64,000 bases of DNA from an uncultured Woeseiaceae bacterium (GCA_945787845.1 CALZJH010000013.1:63196-127195), one strand, 5' to 3'. Counted from the stretch's first letter, positions 38,489-48,516 are shown. Notes: generated from the letters alone by a model not told the origin. Program-made: numbers and translations.

Positions 38489-39475
38489 ATGACAGTGAAA
38501 GGCCCGGACATACAAGAAATTCATGCGTTGCGTGAACGACTTATGCAGGCAACCTTAGAAACTCCTGTACTGCGTTGCGCAGCCATAGAGCGGGTGTTGG
38601 GGGGAGATACCCGGGTTCACGCCAAACTGGAGTTCCTGCAGCGCACCGGAACGTTCAAAGCGCGCGGCGCGCTGGCGACCCTGCAAGGCCTGTCAGACGC
38701 GCAAAAAGCCGCCGGCGTTACGGCTGTCAGTGCCGGTAATCATGCGATAGCGACCGCCTATGCGGCCAGGACTGTCGGCACCACGGCGAAGGTGGTGATG
38801 ATCGGTACCGCCAACCCGCTGAGAATCGCGCGCTGCCGAGCTTACGGTGCGGAAGTCGTCCTGGTCGACGACGTGCACGAAGCGTTCGAGGTGGCGGAGG
38901 GCATCCAGCGTAAAGAAGGGCGCTATTTCGTCCACCCGTTCGAAGGACCCTCAATCGCCTTGGGAACCGGGACGGTCGGACTCGAGATTTGCGAACAGGT
39001 ACCGGATTTCGATGCGCTCATCGTCCCGATTGGCGGCGGAGGTCTGATTGCCGGAATCGCCAACGCGGTAAAGCAGTTGCGGCCGGACAGCGAAATCATC
39101 GGTGTGGAACCGCAGGGCGCGGACTCCATGTCCCGCAGCCGCGAAGCAGGCGAGGTACGCTCAATAGATAAAGTAAACACCATAGCCGACAGCCTCGGCG
39201 CCCCGTTCGCCATGCCGTATTCCTTTGCACTTACCGAGGAAAATGTGGATCGCCTCGTGACGGTTGACGATGATGCATTGCGTCGTACGATGGGTTTTCT
39301 TTTTCGCGCCATGAAGCTCGCGGTGGAGCCGGCTTGCGTGGCCAGCACAGCTGCGCTGCTGGGACCGTTGCGCAAGGACCTGCTGGGGAAGCGCGTGGTG
39401 ACCGTGATGTGCGGCAGCAATATTGACTGGGACACTTTTGAGAGACAGGCCATCTTCGATGACGACATTGCTTGA
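38489..39475 (+). CDS. Threonine/serine dehydratase-like PLP enzyme
   Basis: 328 residues, fold type II. The PLP lysine is K57 in RTGTFKARGA; the phosphate-binding loop is PIGGGGLIAGIA; the asparagine loop is VSAGNHAIATAYAA. Length fits catabolic threonine dehydratase or serine racemase-type enzymes without a regulatory ACT domain. Substrate unresolved between L-threonine, L-serine and hydroxy-aspartate. Its last 17 bp overlap the FAD oxidase gene, so the two are probably co-expressed. Divergent from the cyclase-like gene across 122 bp. Confidence 0.85.
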   Translation: MTVKGPDIQEIHALRERLMQATLETPVLRCAAIERVLGGDTRVHAKLEFLQRTGTFKARGALATLQGLSDAQKAAGVTAVSAGNHAIATAYAARTVGTTAKVVMIGTANPLRIARCRAYGAEVVLVDDVHEAFEVAEGIQRKEGRYFVHPFEGPSIALGTGTVGLEICEQVPDFDALIVPIGGGGLIAGIANAVKQLRPDSEIIGVEPQGADSMSRSREAGEVRSIDKVNTIADSLGAPFAMPYSFALTEENVDRLVTVDDDALRRTMGFLFRAMKLAVEPACVASTAALLGPLRKDLLGKRVVTVMCGSNIDWDTFERQAIFDDDIA

Positions 39476-40853
39476 GGAACTTCAGGACATCGTAGGGCCG
39501 CGTGGATGGACTACCGATTCCGCGGAGCTGGAGCCGCATCTCACGGAGTGGCGCGGGAATTACCGGGGCCGGACGCTGGTGATGGTGAAGCCGCGAAGCA
39601 CTGATGAAGTCGTCAGGATAGTGAAGGCCTGTGCTGCAGCAGGTACGGGTCTCGTTCCGCAAGGCGGTAACACGGGCATGTGTGGTGGCGCCGTGCCGGA
39701 TTCGTCGGGAGACCAGGTCATCGTGTCGCTTGGCCGGATGCATCGCGTGCGCGCGGTCGATGCGGAGAATTTTTCAATGGAAGTGGAGGCCGGCTGCATT
39801 CTGGCCAACGCGCAGGAAGCCGCTAAGGCGGCAGGTCTGCACCTGCCACTGAGCCTGGGGGCGGAAGGTTCCTGCCAGGTGGGCGGCAACATCGCGACGA
39901 ATGCCGGCGGCATCAACGTCGGTCGTTACGGCACAGCGCGAGCACTGGTGCTGGGCCTGGAAGTGGTTCTCGCTGATGGAACCGTGCTCGACAGCATGCG
40001 CTCATTGCGCAAGGACACGGCAGGTTATGACCTCAAGCAGCTGTTCATCGGTAGCGAAGGAACGCTGGGTATTATCACGGCGGCGAGCCTGCGCCTGTAT
40101 CCGGATCCAGGCGAGCTGACGACGGCGATGCTCGGGATCGACAGCGCGGGTGCGGCGGTCGAGGTGCTGCGACGACTGAAAGTTGCGCTCGATAATCGTA
40201 TCGAGGCGTTCGAACTGGTTTCGCAGCGTGTCTTTGGACTTGTCACTCAACACATAGCGGGAGCGCGCTCGCCCTTTGAGGTCGAATATCCCTGGTATGT
40301 GCTGCTGGAAGCCGCCAGCGGCGGCTCGCCGGACAGGCTGGAGCAGGCGTTGACGGCCGAGCTCGACGAAGGACGGGTTCTCGACGCGGTGGTGGCCAAG
40401 AATGAGACAGAAGCAGCGGAGCTCTGGCGCCTGCGGCACTCGATTTCAGAGGCGGAACGCCAGGACGGAAAAGCGCTGAAACACGATATCTCAGTCCCGC
40501 TGTCGCGCATGCAGGAGTTCCTGGCCCGGGGCGACAGGTTATTGGCCGAGTTGCGCCCGGACGCGCGCCTGGTAGCCTTCGGGCACGTCGGTGACGGCAA
40601 CCTGCATTACAACGTGGTGTTACCACGGACATTGCGCGACGACGAGTGGGCCGCCGAGGGTGTCAGGATTAGCCGCGGGATTTATGATCTCGTCGATGAG
40701 CTCGGCGGGAGCTTCAGCGCGGAACACGGGGTTGGGCAAGCGAAGAGAGCCTGGCTCCGGGAGTACCGCGGTGGTGCCGAGCTCGAACTTATGCGGCAGC
40801 TCAAGAAGACGCTGGATCCCGCTAATATCCTCAATCCGGGGAAGGTAATCTGA
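39459..40853 (+). CDS. FAD-linked oxidase, D-2-hydroxyacid dehydrogenase (D-lactate/D-2-hydroxyglutarate type)
   Basis: 464 residues from the ATG at 39459; the in-frame start at 39423 lies deeper inside the dehydratase. The VAO/PCMH-type FAD domain has PQGGNTGMCGGAVP and GAEGSCQVGGNIATNAGGINVGRYG with LIGSEGTLGIIT-like FIGSEGTLGIIT. The C-terminal FAD-oxidase domain has FGHVGDGNLHYN (metal and substrate His) and the end signature SAEHGVGQAKRAWL ... LDPANILNPGK. It is likely to oxidise a D-2-hydroxyacid such as D-2-hydroxyglutarate, which arises as a by-product of SerA; that link to this genome is inference. Confidence 0.87.
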   Translation: MTTLLEELQDIVGPRGWTTDSAELEPHLTEWRGNYRGRTLVMVKPRSTDEVVRIVKACAAAGTGLVPQGGNTGMCGGAVPDSSGDQVIVSLGRMHRVRAVDAENFSMEVEAGCILANAQEAAKAAGLHLPLSLGAEGSCQVGGNIATNAGGINVGRYGTARALVLGLEVVLADGTVLDSMRSLRKDTAGYDLKQLFIGSEGTLGIITAASLRLYPDPGELTTAMLGIDSAGAAVEVLRRLKVALDNRIEAFELVSQRVFGLVTQHIAGARSPFEVEYPWYVLLEAASGGSPDRLEQALTAELDEGRVLDAVVAKNETEAAELWRLRHSISEAERQDGKALKHDISVPLSRMQEFLARGDRLLAELRPDARLVAFGHVGDGNLHYNVVLPRTLRDDEWAAEGVRISRGIYDLVDELGGSFSAEHGVGQAKRAWLREYRGGAELELMRQLKKTLDPANILNPGKVI

Positions 40854-40905
40854 CGACCAGTTCCGGTTCGGGGTTCCATAATGCCGGTAAGATCGTTGAC
40901 TTGAT

Positions 40906-43284
40906 ATGAGTGCTGAAACCGACAAAGTGAGCGACACGTTTGCAGACCAGCTGACAAGCCTGGATGACAGGCTTGATGGCACGCCCGATGACGTGGATAT
41001 GCTGGCCGATATTCAGGCCGGCATCGGCTCGCTGTTGTCCGCAAACGGTGGCAATGAAGCGACCATCCGCAGGGTGTTGCAGGATCGCTATGAGGCCGGA
41101 CAACTGCGCAAAGAGACGTTTCAACTCGTCAAGTCGATGCTGGATGGTTTCGCGACGGACCAGGCAATGCCGTCAGCGTCCGCGCCGCTTCGCCGAGAGC
41201 CCGTCCTGGCCGAACCACCGCGGCCGCAGCTGCAAGAGGCCGCGGCAGTGACGGCCGATGGCGAAGACGTCTTCGCCGCGACGACGGTCATTCCCGACGA
41301 AGCCGTGCCGTTTAACAAGAAATCGACTCGCGTGCAGGCGGGTTCGGTGTTGCGCGACCGGTACCTGCTACAGGAGCAGATTTCGGGTGGCAGCATGGGT
41401 TCCGTGTACAAGGCCCTCGACAGGCGGCTGGCAGAGGCCGGATCGGAGCAGCCCTGCGTCGCAATCAAGGTGCTGTCACCGGAATTGGCCGAAGACGGCT
41501 TTGCGCTTCGCGCGCTGCAGCAGGAAGCCACCAAGACCCGCTGCCTTGTGCACCCGCACATTGTGCGGTTTCTCGATCTCGACCGTGAGGATGACCTGTA
41601 CTTCCTCATCCTCGAGTGGCTCGAGGGCCGTACCCTGGCCGATATCCTGGATTCCACCGATGCGAGGAGCATCGATGTCGAAGCGGCCTTTCGCATCGTC
41701 CGCCAGATAGGCGAGGCGCTGGATTATGCGCATCGCTGCGGGATCATTCACGCCGACGTCAAACCCGGCAACATCATGATGCTGCCGAACGGGGATGCCA
41801 AACTCTTCGACTTTGGCGTGGCGCGAGTCCGACAGCAGCGTGGAGACCAGGAGTTCGACCCGGGCGTTCTGGGAGCCCTGACGCCAGCGTACTCGAGTAT
41901 GCAGGTTCTGGGGGGCGAGGAGCCTGTTGCGACAGACGACGTGTTCTCACTCGCCTGCCTGCTGTACCGCCTGGTCGCAGGCTATCGTGTGTTCGGTCCA
42001 CGCAATGCGGCCGAAGCATCGCAGGAAGGCATGAAGCCCCAAAAGCCACAGGGCGTTAACGATGCTCAGTGGAAGGCTATGAAGAAGGCCTTGTCCTATT
42101 CCCGGGTTACGCGCTTCGCCACCGTCAAGGAGTTCACCGACGCTCTCGGTAAATATGAGAAGACCCGTGAAACGCCATTCAGCATCGAGGCACCCGAACG
42201 CTTCCCCATCGAGGACGAGAGTGGCTCGCCGGGCAAGTGGATTGCAATTTTCGTCGTTCTGCTTGGCCTTGCAGGCATCGGTGCCCAGCAAATGGGTTAC
42301 CTGGACCCCTACCTGGAACGGTGGCAGAGCGGCAATGACATTGTCGATATCGCCGGCCCCGCAGAGACGGCGCCTGTTATAGAGGACCTGGCGCCGGAAC
42401 CCGAGCTGGAGATCGCGCCGACCGAGGCGGAAAATCTTGCTGCAGACCCCGTTGACGAGTCGGCTGAAGTCGAGCAGGAGGAGACGACGGCAACGCCGCC
42501 GGAGTCGACCGAGCCCCTGGTCGATTTCTCGAAACTGCCGCCGCCAACAGCAGAAATACGATTCTCACTGACGGGGGCCGCGAGTAGTCCGACCCGGGTC
42601 GTACTGGAGGAGGACGGCGCGCCCGTGCTTCTGGATTTCGTGCGCGAAGGCGACCTGAGCGCGCCGCTTGCCCTGCGTCTCGAAGAAGTCGGGTTTAGTG
42701 GCAATCGTTCGCCATGGGCAAGCGGGCAGTATGCGCTTTCGAATGGCGGGCTGGTCGAATTCCCATCCAGGCAGGAACGAGCCCGCATAACGCTCACGAC
42801 TGCGTCCGATTCGCGTCGCGAAGCGGACCAGCAGTCGACGCTGCGACTGCGACCGGCCGATTGGGCCGGATCCCAGCTGGCCACGGTCTATGTGACGCTC
42901 AAGGACGACGACCAGAGCGCCTTTGAGGGTCGCTTGCCCGACAATACGATTGCCTTTACACGCAACCAGATTTCAGTGAGCGAGTCCGATCCCGCGGTCC
43001 AGATCGATATCATTCGCTTCAATCCCGATGATTCCACGATCGTCGTTAATTACTCGGTCGAGGATATCAGCGCTACCGAGGGTGAGGACTATTTCGCCCC
43101 TGGTAGCTACTCCATTTCATTCGGACCCGGACAGCGCTCCGCAAGACTACTGATTCCGCTGGTGCAGGATTCGGTCGGCGAGGGTGATGAGGCTTTCGTT
43201 GTAAAGCTCGATGTGGATCACGAAACCAGGCCGCCGAACGTCTCGCCAAATATCGCGGTCATGATCCGGGACGACGAACTCTGA
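40906..43284 (+). CDS. Membrane Ser/Thr protein kinase with extracytoplasmic Calx-beta-like tail
   Basis: 792 residues. A 150-residue N-terminal region of unknown role precedes a Hanks kinase domain (~151-420): glycine loop ISGGSMGSVYKA, catalytic K188 in CVAIKVL, catalytic loop IHADVKPGN (D284, so HAD, not HRD), and DFG at 302-304. The usual APE motif is replaced by ALTPAYSSMQ. One membrane helix spans ~444-462. Then comes a Pro/Glu-rich linker of about 90 residues and two beta-rich modules (~555-675 and ~680-792), the second with the Calx-beta pattern ISVSESDPAVQIDIIRF ... SATEGEDYFAPGSYSISF ... GEGDEAFVVKL. Signalling target unknown; 53 bp after the FAD oxidase. Confidence 0.85.
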   Translation: MSAETDKVSDTFADQLTSLDDRLDGTPDDVDMLADIQAGIGSLLSANGGNEATIRRVLQDRYEAGQLRKETFQLVKSMLDGFATDQAMPSASAPLRREPVLAEPPRPQLQEAAAVTADGEDVFAATTVIPDEAVPFNKKSTRVQAGSVLRDRYLLQEQISGGSMGSVYKALDRRLAEAGSEQPCVAIKVLSPELAEDGFALRALQQEATKTRCLVHPHIVRFLDLDREDDLYFLILEWLEGRTLADILDSTDARSIDVEAAFRIVRQIGEALDYAHRCGIIHADVKPGNIMMLPNGDAKLFDFGVARVRQQRGDQEFDPGVLGALTPAYSSMQVLGGEEPVATDDVFSLACLLYRLVAGYRVFGPRNAAEASQEGMKPQKPQGVNDAQWKAMKKALSYSRVTRFATVKEFTDALGKYEKTRETPFSIEAPERFPIEDESGSPGKWIAIFVVLLGLAGIGAQQMGYLDPYLERWQSGNDIVDIAGPAETAPVIEDLAPEPELEIAPTEAENLAADPVDESAEVEQEETTATPPESTEPLVDFSKLPPPTAEIRFSLTGAASSPTRVVLEEDGAPVLLDFVREGDLSAPLALRLEEVGFSGNRSPWASGQYALSNGGLVEFPSRQERARITLTTASDSRREADQQSTLRLRPADWAGSQLATVYVTLKDDDQSAFEGRLPDNTIAFTRNQISVSESDPAVQIDIIRFNPDDSTIVVNYSVEDISATEGEDYFAPGSYSISFGPGQRSARLLIPLVQDSVGEGDEAFVVKLDVDHETRPPNVSPNIAVMIRDDEL

Positions 43285-43307
43285 CTCTCGATTTGCTGCT
43301 AGACTTT

Positions 43308-43349
43308 CGCTCCGGCCTCGCTTGAGCGCGGTCAGATCCAACCGGAGCG
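43308..43349 (+). promoter_or_regulatory. Hairpin in the ilvD leader
   Basis: CGCTCCGG (43308-43315) and CCGGAGCG (43342-43349) form a perfect 8-bp stem with a 26-nt loop, ending just before the AGGAA ribosome site. It could modulate ilvD translation or end kinase transcription; there is no T tract. Confidence 0.3.
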
Positions 43350-43358
43350 GCAGGAACC

Positions 43359-45044
43359 ATGAGTGAGAAAGAACTGCGGCGCTATTCGCGCGTCGTTGTC
43401 GATGGCGATGAGCAGGCGCCCAGTCGTGCAATGCTTCGCGCCGTAGGATTTTCCGAAGACGATTTTCAGCGCCCACAAGTCGGCATAGCCTCGACCTGGA
43501 GCATGGTGACACCCTGCAATATGCATATCGACGGCCTTGCGGACGAGGCCGCCAGGGGCGCGAACGAGGCGGGTGCAAAAGGCGTCATCTTCAACACGAT
43601 CAGCGTATCGGACGGCATCTCGATGGGGACCCCGGGTATGCGTTATTCGCTGGTATCGCGCGAAATTATCGCGGATTCGATCGAGGCCGTAGTGGGCGCT
43701 GAGGGCTTTGACGGCGTCGTTGCAATCGGCGGCTGCGACAAGAATATGCCGGGTTGCGTCATGGCGCTGGCTCGCCTGAATCGTCCTTCCGTATTCGTAT
43801 ATGGCGGCACGATCAAGCCGGGTGCAAAGCGTCGTGACATCGTGTCGGTTTTCGAGGCGGTAGGCGCGAGGTCTGGCGGCAAGATTTCCAGTGACGAACT
43901 GCTCGAAGTTGAACAAACCGCGATCCCGGGACCGGGCGCGTGCGGCGGAATGTACACGGCCAATACGATGGCCTCTGCGATTGAGGCGTTAGGCATGAGC
44001 CTGGCGAACAGCTCTGCGCAGGAGGCGGTCTCCGAGCAAAAGATTGGTGACTGTAATCGTGCAGGGCGGGCAGTGATGCACCTGATCCAGGAAGACATCA
44101 AGCCGCTCGACATCATGACTCGCGAAGCCTTCGAAAACGCGATTGCGGTTGTCATCGCGCTGGGAGGGTCGACGAATGCCGTGCTGCACTTGCTCGCAAT
44201 TGCGCGGGAAGCCGGCGTGCCCCTGGAACTCGATGACTTCACGCGGATTGGTGCTCGCGTGCCGGTGTTGGCCGACGTTAAGCCCAGCGGCAAATACCTG
44301 ATGTCAGAATTGATTGAGATCGGCGGCATCCAGCCGTTGATGAAGCGCATGCTGGACGCCGGCCTATTGCACGGTGACTGTTTGACCGTGACGGGAAAGA
44401 CGCTCGCTGAGAATCTTGCCGACGTCGCGGATTATCCGGACGGGCAGGCGATCATTCGCCAGCTCGACGACCCGATCAAGCCGGACAGCCACCTCGCGGT
44501 TCTGTATGGCAATGTCGCTCCCGAGGGGTCCGTGGCCAAGATCACGGGTAAGGAAGGCCTGCGCTTTGAAGGCAGGGCGCGCGTCTTTCACTCGGAAGAG
44601 GATGCCTTGCAGGCCATCCTCGATGACATGGTCAAGGCCGGTGATGTCCTTGTCATTCGCTTCGAGGGTCCAAAAGGAGCCCCGGGCATGCGCGAGATGC
44701 TCAGCCCGACCGGCGCCATTATAGGCAAGGGACTGGGCGCGGACGTTGCGCTGATTACCGACGGCCGCTTTTCCGGCGGGAGTCACGGCTTCGTCGTCGG
44801 ACACGTAGCGCCCGAGGCCGCAGTCGGCGGACCGATCGCGCTGATCCAGGACGGCGACACGATCCGCATCGATGCCGAGACCAGGGAAATCAACGTTGAC
44901 GTCAGTGATGCAGAACTCGACGAGCGCCGCAAGACGTGGAAGCGACCGGCCTCGCCGGTCCGCACCGGGGTGCTCGCGAAGTACCGAAACGAGGTTTCAT
45001 CGGCTTCAGAAGGGGCTGTAACCATCCCTCCGGCATGGGATTGA
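43359..45044 (+). CDS. ilvD: Dihydroxy-acid dehydratase
   Basis: 561 residues, the shorter [2Fe-2S]-type form. Cluster cysteines lie in [12 protein letters not shown] (first), [14 protein letters not shown] (second) and [15 protein letters not shown] (third). Catalytic/closing motifs are [11 protein letters not shown] and [21 protein letters not shown]. It makes 2-keto acids for Ile, Val and Leu. The ilvC and leu genes lie about 14 kb to the right. AGGAA ribosome site 4 bp before the ATG. Confidence 0.96.
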   Translation: MSEKELRRYSRVVVDGDEQAPSRAMLRAVGFSEDDFQRPQVGIASTWSMVTPCNMHIDGLADEAARGANEAGAKGVIFNTISVSDGISMGTPGMRYSLVSREIIADSIEAVVGAEGFDGVVAIGGCDKNMPGCVMALARLNRPSVFVYGGTIKPGAKRRDIVSVFEAVGARSGGKISSDELLEVEQTAIPGPGACGGMYTANTMASAIEALGMSLANSSAQEAVSEQKIGDCNRAGRAVMHLIQEDIKPLDIMTREAFENAIAVVIALGGSTNAVLHLLAIAREAGVPLELDDFTRIGARVPVLADVKPSGKYLMSELIEIGGIQPLMKRMLDAGLLHGDCLTVTGKTLAENLADVADYPDGQAIIRQLDDPIKPDSHLAVLYGNVAPEGSVAKITGKEGLRFEGRARVFHSEEDALQAILDDMVKAGDVLVIRFEGPKGAPGMREMLSPTGAIIGKGLGADVALITDGRFSGGSHGFVVGHVAPEAAVGGPIALIQDGDTIRIDAETREINVDVSDAELDERRKTWKRPASPVRTGVLAKYRNEVSSASEGAVTIPPAWD

Positions 45045-45045
45045 C

Positions 45046-45074
45046 TTGACCTCTGCCGTCAGGTCCGTTTTACT
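45046..45074 (+). promoter_or_regulatory. Candidate lysAC promoter
   Basis: TTGACC (45046-45051), 17-bp spacer, TTTACT (45069-45074), immediately after the ilvD stop. It would give a leader of about 200 nt that contains the hairpin at 45157-45171 and the terminator at 45225-45259. Confidence 0.35.
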
Positions 45075-45224
45075 GCACGGATGATTTTTACCGCCACCCA
45101 CGTGAAGTGCCAGCTTATCGACTCGATCGATATGGAAAAACACTTAAAATACATGGCGCGCCAGAGGCGCGTGGGTGCGAATGGCAATTGTACCGGCTAG
45201 GAATAAGGTTCGGACATTGTCAGC

Positions 45225-45259
45225 AAACCCGCCGGGATCCTCCTTGCGGGTTTTTTTTT
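45225..45259 (+). terminator. Strong intrinsic terminator 24 bp before lysAC (possible attenuator)
   Basis: AAACCCGC (45225-45232) pairs with GCGGGTTT (45246-45253) and nine T run 45251-45259. It may end ilvD transcripts, but the 24 bp left before the lysAC ATG cannot hold a promoter, so lysAC transcripts must cross it. A second hairpin, CGCGCC-AGA-GGCGCG (45157-45171), lies upstream. Confidence 0.85.
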
Positions 45260-45283
45260 GCCGAAGTCCGGATGAGGATCTGA

Positions 45284-47926
45284 ATGAGCTCGACCACAGG
45301 AGAGGCCCGGTTCGAAGATAGCGCCGCGCTGGGCGCGTCCGGGGAGATCGCGGCTTCGCCCTGGGTGGTCATGAAGTTTGGCGGCACGAGCGTATCGACC
45401 GCAGAGAACTGGATGACCATCGCCAGTCTCGTGCGCGCAAGACTCGATGCGGGCCTGCGGCCGGTCATTGTGCATTCGGCACTCCGCGGCGTGTCCAACG
45501 CGCTGGAGAAGACCTTGAGCCAGGCCGTCAGCGGTAATCCGCGTGACCGCTTGGCGCAAATCAAAGCGCAGCATTACGACCTCGCTGCTGCGCTCGGCCT
45601 GGACGGCGCCGAGATCCTCGATGAGCGCCTCCACGAACTCGAGCAGCTGGTTGCGGGCGTGCGCCTCGTCAAGGAAGTCAGCGTGCGTGTTCGTGTCCGG
45701 GTCATGGCGCTCGGCGAACTCATGTCCACGTTGCTGGGCGCTGCGTTCCTGGAGACTCAGGACCTGCCCGTCCAGTGGCTCGACGCGCGTGACCTACTGA
45801 CGAGCCGCTCCCGGCCGGGCCGGAATCCGGTTACCAGCTACCTGTCGGCCACCTGCGATTACGCCCGTGATCAATCCCTGGTCGACAAGCTCGCGGCGCA
45901 TGACGGCGTGGTCCTGACGCAGGGATTTATTGCACGGAATACGTCTGGCGAGACTGTGCTGCTGGGCCGCGGCGGCTCCGATACCTCGGCAGCCTATTTT
46001 GCGGGCCGCCTCGGCGCCCGGCGACTTGAAATCTGGACTGACGTGCCGGGGATGTTCACGGCCGATCCGCGCGTGGTGCCGTCGGCCCGTCTGCTCGTCG
46101 GACTGCATTACGATGAAGCACAGGAACTAGCGTCGGCCGGTAGTTCCGTGCTTCATCCCCGGTGTATTTCGCCCGCGCGTGACGCTGGCTTCCCGATCTT
46201 TATTCGCAGCACCGCGGATCCGCAGATCAGCGGCACCGTCATCTCGTCGGTGACCGATGAAGTGGAGCCCCAGGTCAAGGGGATCTGCATCCGCAACGGC
46301 CTGACCCTGGTGTCGATGACGACCGTCGGTATGTGGCATGAGGTCGGCTTCCTGGCCAAGGCATTCGCGGCGTTTGCGGAAAACGGGGTGTCGGTCGACC
46401 TGATTTCCACGTCCGAAACCAACGTCACTGTATCGATCGATACCAGCGACGGTTTGTTGCCGGATGACGTCGAGGAAGCGCTGGTTCATGACCTTGAAAA
46501 ACTGTGCCGGGTCAGCGTGATCTCCAACTGTTCCGCAGTCAGCCTGGTGGGTCGCAAGATTCGCACGATTATTCCGCGCATGGCGCCGGCGCTGGAAGTG
46601 TTCGAAGAAGAGCGCATACACCTCATGTCGCAGGCGGCCAATGACCTCAACCTGACTTTCGTCGTGGACAAGCAGCAGGGACCACGGCTGGTCAGCAAAC
46701 TGCATGCATCGATCATCCGCAAGAAGGGCGCTACGCACGTCTTTGGTCCGAGCTGGGAACGCCTGTTCGCCGGCGAGGAGCCCGCGGCGAGGGCCGCCGA
46801 TACCTGGTGGATGAAAAAGCGCAAAGCGCTGCTGGCGCTCGCCGAGAGCGCGTCCAATGCCTACGTCTACGACAGGGACAGCGTCATCGCAGCCGCCACA
46901 AGCCTCACGGGGCTGAAAAACGTCGACCGAATCCTGTATGCCGTCAAGGCCAACTTCAATGCGGAACTCCTGAAGGCCCTCGATGCGAACGGTGTCGATT
47001 TCGAATGCGTGTCGCCGGGCGAGGTTGAGTGGCTCGAAGAGGTGATCCCGAATCTCGACCCTGACCGCATCCTGTTTACGCCGAACTTTGCACCGCGCGA
47101 GGAATATGCGTGGGCACTCGAGCGCGGGCTGCAGGTAACGCTCGACAACCTGTTTCCGCTGCAGGCGTGGCCGAAACTGTTCAGGGGCCACAAGTTATTC
47201 GTCCGCATCGACCCGGGCCAGGGCCGGGGGCACCATGAACACGTCAAGACCGCCGGGGTTCATTCCAAGTTTGGCGTGCCGCGTTTCGAAATCGCCGAAC
47301 TGAAGCGGCTCGTCGCCGCAGCGGGGGCCGAAGTCATCGGTATTCACGCGCACAGCGGCAGCGGCATTCTCGATCCCAACAACTGGCGCACGGTTGCCGG
47401 CGAACTGGTCCAGATTGCCGAGCAGTTCCCGGGCGTGGAGACCATCGACCTGGGCGGCGGTCTGGGCGTTCCGGAGAAACCCGGTGATAAACCGATCGAC
47501 CTCGGGCAAGTCGACGCGACCCTAGCCGAGATCAAGGATGCCTATCCCCAATATTGCCTGTGGCTGGAACCGGGCCGCTACATCGTTTCGCGTGCCGGCG
47601 TTTTGCTGACGCGCGTCACGCAAACCAAGGGCAAAGGGGAGATGCGCTATATCGGCGTCGGCACCGGGATGAACTCGCTGATTCGCCCGGCGCTGTATGG
47701 CGCCTATCACGAGATCGTCAACCTGACGCGTGCGGATCAGCCGCCCAGCGAAACGGTTACGATCGTCGGCCCGATATGCGAATCGGGTGATCGGCTGGGC
47801 AGCGATCGGCTGCTACCGCCGACCGAGGAGGGCGATGTTATCCTGATTGCCAATGCAGGCGCCTATGGCTACGTCATGAGCTCAAAGTACAACATGCGCG
47901 AGGTTGCGAAGGAGATCGTCATATGA
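45284..47926 (+). CDS. lysAC: Bifunctional aspartate kinase/diaminopimelate decarboxylase
   Basis: 880 residues joining the first and last enzymes of lysine synthesis. Residues ~25-310 are aspartokinase (VVMKFGGTSVST, GRGGSDTSAAYFAG, EIWTDVPGMFTADPR). Residues ~325-480 hold two ACT domains (GFLAKAFAAFAENGVSVDLISTSE), the feedback site. From ~510 is a fold-III PLP decarboxylase: PLP Lys in LYAVKANFN, HSGSGI, GGGLGVP, PGRYIVSRAG and the catalytic Cys in GPICESGD. This fusion is known in Xanthomonas and Xylella. GAGG ribosome site; ends in a 4-bp overlap with the GST gene. Confidence 0.95.
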   Translation: MSSTTGEARFEDSAALGASGEIAASPWVVMKFGGTSVSTAENWMTIASLVRARLDAGLRPVIVHSALRGVSNALEKTLSQAVSGNPRDRLAQIKAQHYDLAAALGLDGAEILDERLHELEQLVAGVRLVKEVSVRVRVRVMALGELMSTLLGAAFLETQDLPVQWLDARDLLTSRSRPGRNPVTSYLSATCDYARDQSLVDKLAAHDGVVLTQGFIARNTSGETVLLGRGGSDTSAAYFAGRLGARRLEIWTDVPGMFTADPRVVPSARLLVGLHYDEAQELASAGSSVLHPRCISPARDAGFPIFIRSTADPQISGTVISSVTDEVEPQVKGICIRNGLTLVSMTTVGMWHEVGFLAKAFAAFAENGVSVDLISTSETNVTVSIDTSDGLLPDDVEEALVHDLEKLCRVSVISNCSAVSLVGRKIRTIIPRMAPALEVFEEERIHLMSQAANDLNLTFVVDKQQGPRLVSKLHASIIRKKGATHVFGPSWERLFAGEEPAARAADTWWMKKRKALLALAESASNAYVYDRDSVIAAATSLTGLKNVDRILYAVKANFNAELLKALDANGVDFECVSPGEVEWLEEVIPNLDPDRILFTPNFAPREEYAWALERGLQVTLDNLFPLQAWPKLFRGHKLFVRIDPGQGRGHHEHVKTAGVHSKFGVPRFEIAELKRLVAAAGAEVIGIHAHSGSGILDPNNWRTVAGELVQIAEQFPGVETIDLGGGLGVPEKPGDKPIDLGQVDATLAEIKDAYPQYCLWLEPGRYIVSRAGVLLTRVTQTKGKGEMRYIGVGTGMNSLIRPALYGAYHEIVNLTRADQPPSETVTIVGPICESGDRLGSDRLLPPTEEGDVILIANAGAYGYVMSSKYNMREVAKEIVI

Positions 47927-48516
47927 AGCTTTTCTGGGCTCCTCAAACGCGCTCACAACGCGCGATCTGGATGCTGGAAGAGGCCGGCATCGATTACGAG
48001 ATGGAACGCATCGAGCTCGGCAGCGCAGATCGTGCTGACAGCGCCGAGTTTCGCGCGGCAAGCCCGATGGGCAAGGTGCCCGCGATCGTGGATGGTGATG
48101 TGGCAATGTCCGAGTCTGCGGCAATCTGTATTTACGTTGCCGATCGCTACGCGCCCGGGACCCTGGCGCCGGCATTGGACGATGCCCAGCGCGGCAAGTA
48201 TCTGTATTGGACCCTATACACGCCGGCCGTCGTCGAGCCCGCTATGTCGGAAAAATTCAACAAAGTCGAAACGAATCGCCAGCGCAACGGCTGGGGCGAC
48301 TTCGAACTGATGATCGAAACCTGGGACCAGGCGCTCAATGACAGGGACTGGATCCTTGGGGACCGTTTCACCGCCGCCGACGTCATGCTCGGTTCAAGCG
48401 CGCTCTTCCTGCGCCTGTTCAAGATGCTCCCGGAGAGCAACAACCTCGACGCCTACGCCGACCGTTGCCTGGCGCGTCCTGCGAATCAGCGCGCTCTGGC
48501 AAAAGGGGCCGGGTAG
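47923..48516 (+). CDS. Glutathione S-transferase family protein
   Basis: 197 residues. Thioredoxin-fold N-domain: LFWAPQTRSQRAIWMLEEAGIDYEM, with the cis-Pro and SES motif in GKVPAIVDGDVAMSESAAICIYVADRY. All-alpha C-domain with WILGDRFTAADVMLGS (the N-capping box). The usual active Tyr or Ser near residue 7-10 is not obvious (PQTRS), so the catalytic class is open. Its ATG overlaps the lysAC stop, so it is co-translated, with no clear metabolic link. Confidence 0.88.
   Translation: MKLFWAPQTRSQRAIWMLEEAGIDYEMERIELGSADRADSAEFRAASPMGKVPAIVDGDVAMSESAAICIYVADRYAPGTLAPALDDAQRGKYLYWTLYTPAVVEPAMSEKFNKVETNRQRNGWGDFELMIETWDQALNDRDWILGDRFTAADVMLGSSALFLRLFKMLPESNNLDAYADRCLARPANQRALAKGAG

Noticed and set aside
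45132..45200. 22-codon open frame (MEKHLKY...) upstream of lysAC as a leader peptide
   Set aside because: No ribosome site and only two Lys codons, not a control-codon run.
45150..45260. Lysine riboswitch
   Set aside because: Only one short string matches; the roughly 175-nt five-helix core cannot fit before the terminator.
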